The notes below the pieces were generated by a model. It was not told the DNA's origin. It was given only the letters and a program-made list of their open reading frames with translations, and made no database searches. Shown piece by piece: positions 61,033 through 64,000 of a stretch of 64,000 nucleotides of DNA. The DNA lies in NCBI GenBank assembly GCA_036557705.1, contig DATBHB010000124.1, positions 45,766-109,765 of the forward strand. Direction: 5' to 3'. The translations under genes were made by a program, and so were the position numbers. How positions within the stretch are numbered: position 1 is the stretch's first letter; the number at the start of each line of letters is the position of its first letter. The DNA comes from VAZQ01 sp036557705 (GTDB lineage: Bacteria; Pseudomonadota; Alphaproteobacteria; Rhizobiales; Xanthobacteraceae).

Positions 61033-61897
61033 CGCCCGCGGCTTGCAGCAGCCGCTGCGCGCGCAGCAGATGCGGCCGGTCGTACATCACTCCGTCGATC
61101 GCAATCACGCCCGCATTGGGCGCCGCGGCAAATGCCGAGACAATGGCCTTTGCCTTGGCCAGCGCTTCCATGGTTGGTGTAAATACCTCGTTGATGATCG
61201 CGACCTGCGCCGGGTGAATGGCAAGGCGTGCTGAAAATCCATCGCGGCGAGCCAGCTCAGTATCGCGCCGCAGACTGTCGAGATTGCGAAAGTCGGCATA
61301 GATCGTCTCAATCGACATCACTTCGGCGGCAGCGGCTGCGAACAAACAAAGCGAACGCGCAAGCCGGTAAGGCTCGGTCAGGCTGCCATCTGCCCCGCGG
61401 TTCGCCTCGGCCCCGATGGATGCAGAGAGATCCTCAGGGCCCCAGGTCAATCCCATGAGCCGCGCGCTCGCGTGTTGGAAGCTGCCGGCCTGAAACATCC
61501 CTGCCGCTGTTTCGATCGCCTGCGCCAGAATCTTGATGTGCCCCTCGGCGAGACCGGCGATCGCCTCGCGCGCCGAAAGCTTGGCGTCGGCGTGGACCAC
61601 GGCGGCCCCGCGCTCGGCCTTGGGAAGCACCACAGCATCGGGGCGAGCCGCCACGATGGCATCGAGGTCAGCATCGATGAGCCCGGTGGCGAGGCCGTTA
61701 ACCCGCACGAAAAGCCGCGGCCGCGCCACCTGCCTGCTCGCCTGCGTCAGGAAGGCGGAGGCTTGCGCGCGCGCCCATTCCTTGCGGTCAGGCGCGATCG
61801 AATCCTCCAAATCGATGATGATCGCGTCGGCGCCGCTTGCGAATGCCTTGTCGAGCTTGTTGCCGCCGTCGGCCGGAACGAAAAGGAGCGACCGCAT
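61001..61897 (-). CDS. CoA ester lyase (HpcH/HpaI, CitE-like)
   Basis: 298 residues. TIM-barrel lyase features: RSLLFVPADGGNKLDKAFAS, ADAIIIDLEDSIAPDRK, RVNGLATGLIDADLDAI, LGLTWGPEDLSASIGA-like TWGPEDLSASIG, and GFSARLAIHPAQVAIINEVF. It resembles malyl-/citramalyl-CoA lyases. Six bases follow the MaoC gene on the same strand, so the pair likely hydrates an enoyl-CoA and then cleaves the product, as in mesaconyl-CoA/beta-methylmalyl-CoA reactions. Confidence 0.93.
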   Translation of the reverse strand: MRSLLFVPADGGNKLDKAFASGADAIIIDLEDSIAPDRKEWARAQASAFLTQASRQVARPRLFVRVNGLATGLIDADLDAIVAARPDAVVLPKAERGAAVVHADAKLSAREAIAGLAEGHIKILAQAIETAAGMFQAGSFQHASARLMGLTWGPEDLSASIGAEANRGADGSLTEPYRLARSLCLFAAAAAEVMSIETIYADFRNLDSLRRDTELARRDGFSARLAIHPAQVAIINEVFTPTMEALAKAKAIVSAFAAAPNAGVIAIDGVMYDRPHLLRAQRLLQAAGVSPGRAPTPH

Positions 61898-61903
61898 TTC
61901 GGG

Positions 61904-62383
61904 CTATTTGGGTTGCATGCGCATGAACGCCTGCCGCCGGCATTCGGCAACCAGCTTGTCGTTCTGGTTGTAGGCGCGGTGGTGAAACTGGACAATACCG
62001 GCGCCCGGCCGCGATTGGGATTCGCGCTTGCCAAGAACTTCCGTCGTGGCGTGCACCGTATCCCCCTCGAACAGCGGATGGGGGAATTTCACCTCTTCCA
62101 TGCCGAGATTGGCTATCGTCGTCCCCACAGTCAAATCCGATACTGAAATCCCGATCATCAGGCCGAGCGTGAACAGCGAATTCATCAGCGGCTGTCCCCA
62201 TTCGGTCTCCTGCGCGCAGAAATGGCGGTCGATGTGGAGCGGCTGTGGATTGAGCGTCATGTTGGAAAACAGCATATTATCCATCTGCGTGACCGTGCGG
62301 CGAAGCCGGTGTTGATAGACGTGGCCGACGACGAAATCCTCGAAATAGAGGCCTCCGCGGGGGTGGCGTTGCGGCTCGGCCAT
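61904..62383 (-). CDS. MaoC-family hydratase
   Basis: 159 residues from ATG 62383 with a GGAGGACA site. The hotdog-fold hydratase signature is in FSNMTLNPQPLHIDRHF (catalytic Asn/Asp-His area) and LMNSLFTLGLMIGISVSDL, GMEEVKFPHPLFEGDTV. Likely an enoyl-CoA or mesaconyl-CoA hydratase. It pairs with the downstream CoA ester lyase. Confidence 0.92.
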   Translation of the reverse strand: MAEPQRHPRGGLYFEDFVVGHVYQHRLRRTVTQMDNMLFSNMTLNPQPLHIDRHFCAQETEWGQPLMNSLFTLGLMIGISVSDLTVGTTIANLGMEEVKFPHPLFEGDTVHATTEVLGKRESQSRPGAGIVQFHHRAYNQNDKLVAECRRQAFMRMQPK

Positions 62384-62584
62384 TGGGCTGTCCTCCGGCA
62401 GGCTGGAGTTCATCCGTTTACCACAACCGCCGGCATAATCATTGTACAAACCGAGACGCGGGCTGGCCGGCAACCGCCGTTTTTCGCAGTAATTATGGTA
62501 AACACTTTGTTAGGGCTGTGGAGCTAGCTTCATTGCGATCGGGCGGCCATGGGGCCCGGGTCCAACAGGCGGCCTCGCTGAACC

Positions 62585-63763
62585 ATGATCATTCGCGATT
62601 TTCTTCGATGGATGCGCACTGCCTCGGCAGCTGAGCGGGCGGACGCGGCGCACACGCTTGCACGTGGCTACCTCTATTCAGAACTGGCGCCGGATGACCG
62701 GGCTGCCGTGGAGCGCACCCTTATCATGCTGCTCGACGATCCGTCCCCGAAGGTGAGGGAAGCGCTGGCTCGGGCGCTTGCGTTCAGCGACGCTTCGCCC
62801 GCTGCGGTGATTCTCGGTCTCGCGGCCGATCAGCCGGAGGTCGCGTCCTGGGTGCTTGAGCACTCGCCGCTCCTTGTGGATGCGGACCTCGTGGATGCGG
62901 TTGCGACCAGCGGGCCGGCCATGCAAGCTGCCATTGCGCGGCGCGTGCATCTTCCGGCCTCGGTTTCAGCCGCGGTTGCCGAAGTCGGCGCGGCGGAATC
63001 CTGCCTTGTATTGATCGAAAATCCGCAAGCAGCGATCGCCAAATTCTCGCTTGATCGAATCGTCAGCCGGTTCGGTCACTTGGCCGCCATCCGCGAGGCT
63101 ATGCTTGCGCGCGACGATCTGCCTGCTGCAACCCATCAGGCGCTGCTTGCCAGACTGTCTGAGACGCTGGCGGGCTTTGTGGCCGGACGAGAATGGCTTG
63201 AGCCAGATCGCGCCGCGCGCGTCGCGAAGGACGCCTGCGAAAGGGCAACGATTGCCCTTGCTGCAGCCGCGCCGGCGAGCGAAACGGGGTCCCTGATCCG
63301 ACATTTGCGGCAAAGCGGGCAGCTCACGGCCGGCTTGATCCTTCGAGCCCTGCTTTCCGGCAACGTCGACATGGTCGAACAGGCGTTGACGGAGCTCTCC
63401 GGACTTCCCCACAAGCGGGTAAGTGCTTTGATGCGCGATTGCCGAAGCGTCTCACTGCTTGCGCTCTATGACCGAGCGGGTCTCCCGCCCTCGACCTATT
63501 TGGCTTTCCGCGAGGCGCTTGAGGCCATGTGCGAGGGCGGCTTCATCGATGGCTCCGGCGGGTCGACGAGACTGAGACGCCGCATGGTCGAGCGCGTGCT
63601 TGCGCGCTGCGGCAACGAGCCGATCGAAGACATCGAACCGCTGCTGACATTGTTGCGCCGTTTCGCTGTCGAGGCAGCGCGCGATGAGGCGCGTCTCATG
63701 TGCCAGGAAATTGAGACGGGCGAAATCGGCGCCTCCCCGACGCCGGAAAGAATCGCTGCCTAA
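62585..63763 (+). CDS. DUF2336 domain protein
   Basis: 392 residues, almost wholly helical with HEAT-like repeats (LLDDPSPKVREALARALAFS, ILGLAADQPEVASWVLEHSP). DUF2336 proteins are widespread in alphaproteobacteria and without firm function; a link to regulation has been suggested for relatives. It stands alone, next to the IS66 fragment. Confidence 0.88.
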   Translation: MIIRDFLRWMRTASAAERADAAHTLARGYLYSELAPDDRAAVERTLIMLLDDPSPKVREALARALAFSDASPAAVILGLAADQPEVASWVLEHSPLLVDADLVDAVATSGPAMQAAIARRVHLPASVSAAVAEVGAAESCLVLIENPQAAIAKFSLDRIVSRFGHLAAIREAMLARDDLPAATHQALLARLSETLAGFVAGREWLEPDRAARVAKDACERATIALAAAAPASETGSLIRHLRQSGQLTAGLILRALLSGNVDMVEQALTELSGLPHKRVSALMRDCRSVSLLALYDRAGLPPSTYLAFREALEAMCEGGFIDGSGGSTRLRRRMVERVLARCGNEPIEDIEPLLTLLRRFAVEAARDEARLMCQEIETGEIGASPTPERIAA

Positions 63764-63869
63764 AACACATCCGCTCGTGCCTTGCCGGCTTCCGATTGGC
63801 TGGCGCGAATGTCCTGCACGAGGAGCGAGACAGTCTTGCTGGCGATGAGGGCGAGCAGCTCTTCATGCC
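63760..63869 (-). pseudogene. Possible C-terminal gene fragment next to the IS66 piece
   Basis: On the minus strand a frame reads RHEELLALIASKTVSLLVQD, then IRASQSEAGKARADVF and a stop that overlaps the DUF2336 stop. The composition looks coding, but upstream it runs straight into the IS66 fragment and has no start. It may be the tail of a gene cut by that element. I do not recognise it. Confidence 0.25.
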
Positions 63870-64000
63870 TGGATGCGGGCCGAACGCGGCAAGCTCTCGC
63901 GGCACTCCGACATTGCCAAAGCAATGGATTACATGCTCAAGCGCTGGGATGCGTTCACTGGTTTTCTCGAGGACGGGCGCATCTGCCTCACCAACAATGC
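63870..64000 (+). mobile_element. IS66-family transposase fragment, continues past right edge
   Basis: The frame reads WMRAERGKLSRHSDIAKAMD and continues YMLKRWDAFTGFLEDGRICLTNNA, the well-known late part of the IS66 transposase (TnpC) before AERALRG. Upstream of 63870 the similarity stops and an in-frame TGA appears at 63846, so the 5' end is missing and this is a truncated copy. Confidence 0.9.

Overview
The window is GC-rich alphaproteobacterial chromosome. Gene order and protein types point to the Hyphomicrobiales, close to Nitrobacteraceae/Xanthobacteraceae (Bradyrhizobium, Pseudolabrys-like genomes). The reasons are the AsmA-like/DUF3971 - bcp - M23 peptidase - prfB - PBP1A - amiC - rne block, the thrS ... 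yidD - iscU-like - folE - hisI block, many solute-binding proteins of the TctC/Bug and NMT1 kinds, and GC-rich palindromic repeats. I infer the taxon from content; no search was run.

Layout. 1-12.5 kb: housekeeping (AsmA-like protein cut by the left edge, peroxiredoxin, LytM peptidase, release factor 2 with a programmed frameshift, PBP1A, cell-wall amidase, RNase E). 12.5-18.2 kb: aldolase/SDR fusion, a TctC-like binding protein, a small secreted protein, a TPR/2OG-oxygenase-like protein, tRNA-Thr(UGU). 18.2-19.7 kb: DUF433 protein and an HNH nuclease mini-operon. 19.9-27.0 kb (minus strand): an eight-gene cluster of isochorismatase-like hydrolase, two tandem NMT1-type binding proteins, ABC permease, ABC ATPase, TctC-like binding protein and two cupins, which looks like an uptake and degradation unit for an unknown small compound. 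27.2-30.8 kb: AbrB/PIN toxin-antitoxin pair, then a TonB-dependent receptor under a cobalamin riboswitch (a BtuB). 30.9-41.7 kb: cutA, nadK, an amidohydrolase, chrA, a metallo-beta-lactamase-fold protein, an amidohydrolase broken by an in-frame TGA, a decayed ABC binding-protein tail, an MmgE/PrpD protein and hicB. 41.8-49.4 kb: PilZ and PAS_5-type proteins, two more binding proteins, a Rap1a/Tai-like secreted protein, rhomboid protease, CBS protein, nitroreductase. 49.6-63.8 kb: otsA, a Bug protein, thrS, TPR and ClpP-like secreted proteins, yidD, iscU-like, folE, hisI, an ACP/ketosynthase pair, a MaoC/CoA-ester-lyase pair, a DUF2336 protein, and an IS66 transposase fragment cut by the right edge.

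The most unusual signal is a set of dispersed palindromic repeats lying inside coding sequence. In three genes for exported binding proteins (minus strand, 14673-15905, 24003-25223, 25237-26313) the ribosome binding site and start codon are intact, then a repeat is read through in frame, and only after it comes the hydrophobic part of the signal peptide. Two of the three repeats share a core (GGTGGGCAAAATCGC and its complement) and encode the same peptide GPRGQNR. Members or relatives also supply the C-terminal tail of the PAS_5 protein and lie in the N-terminal region of yidD. This resembles the Rickettsia palindromic elements in principle but concentrates here on signal-peptide n-regions.
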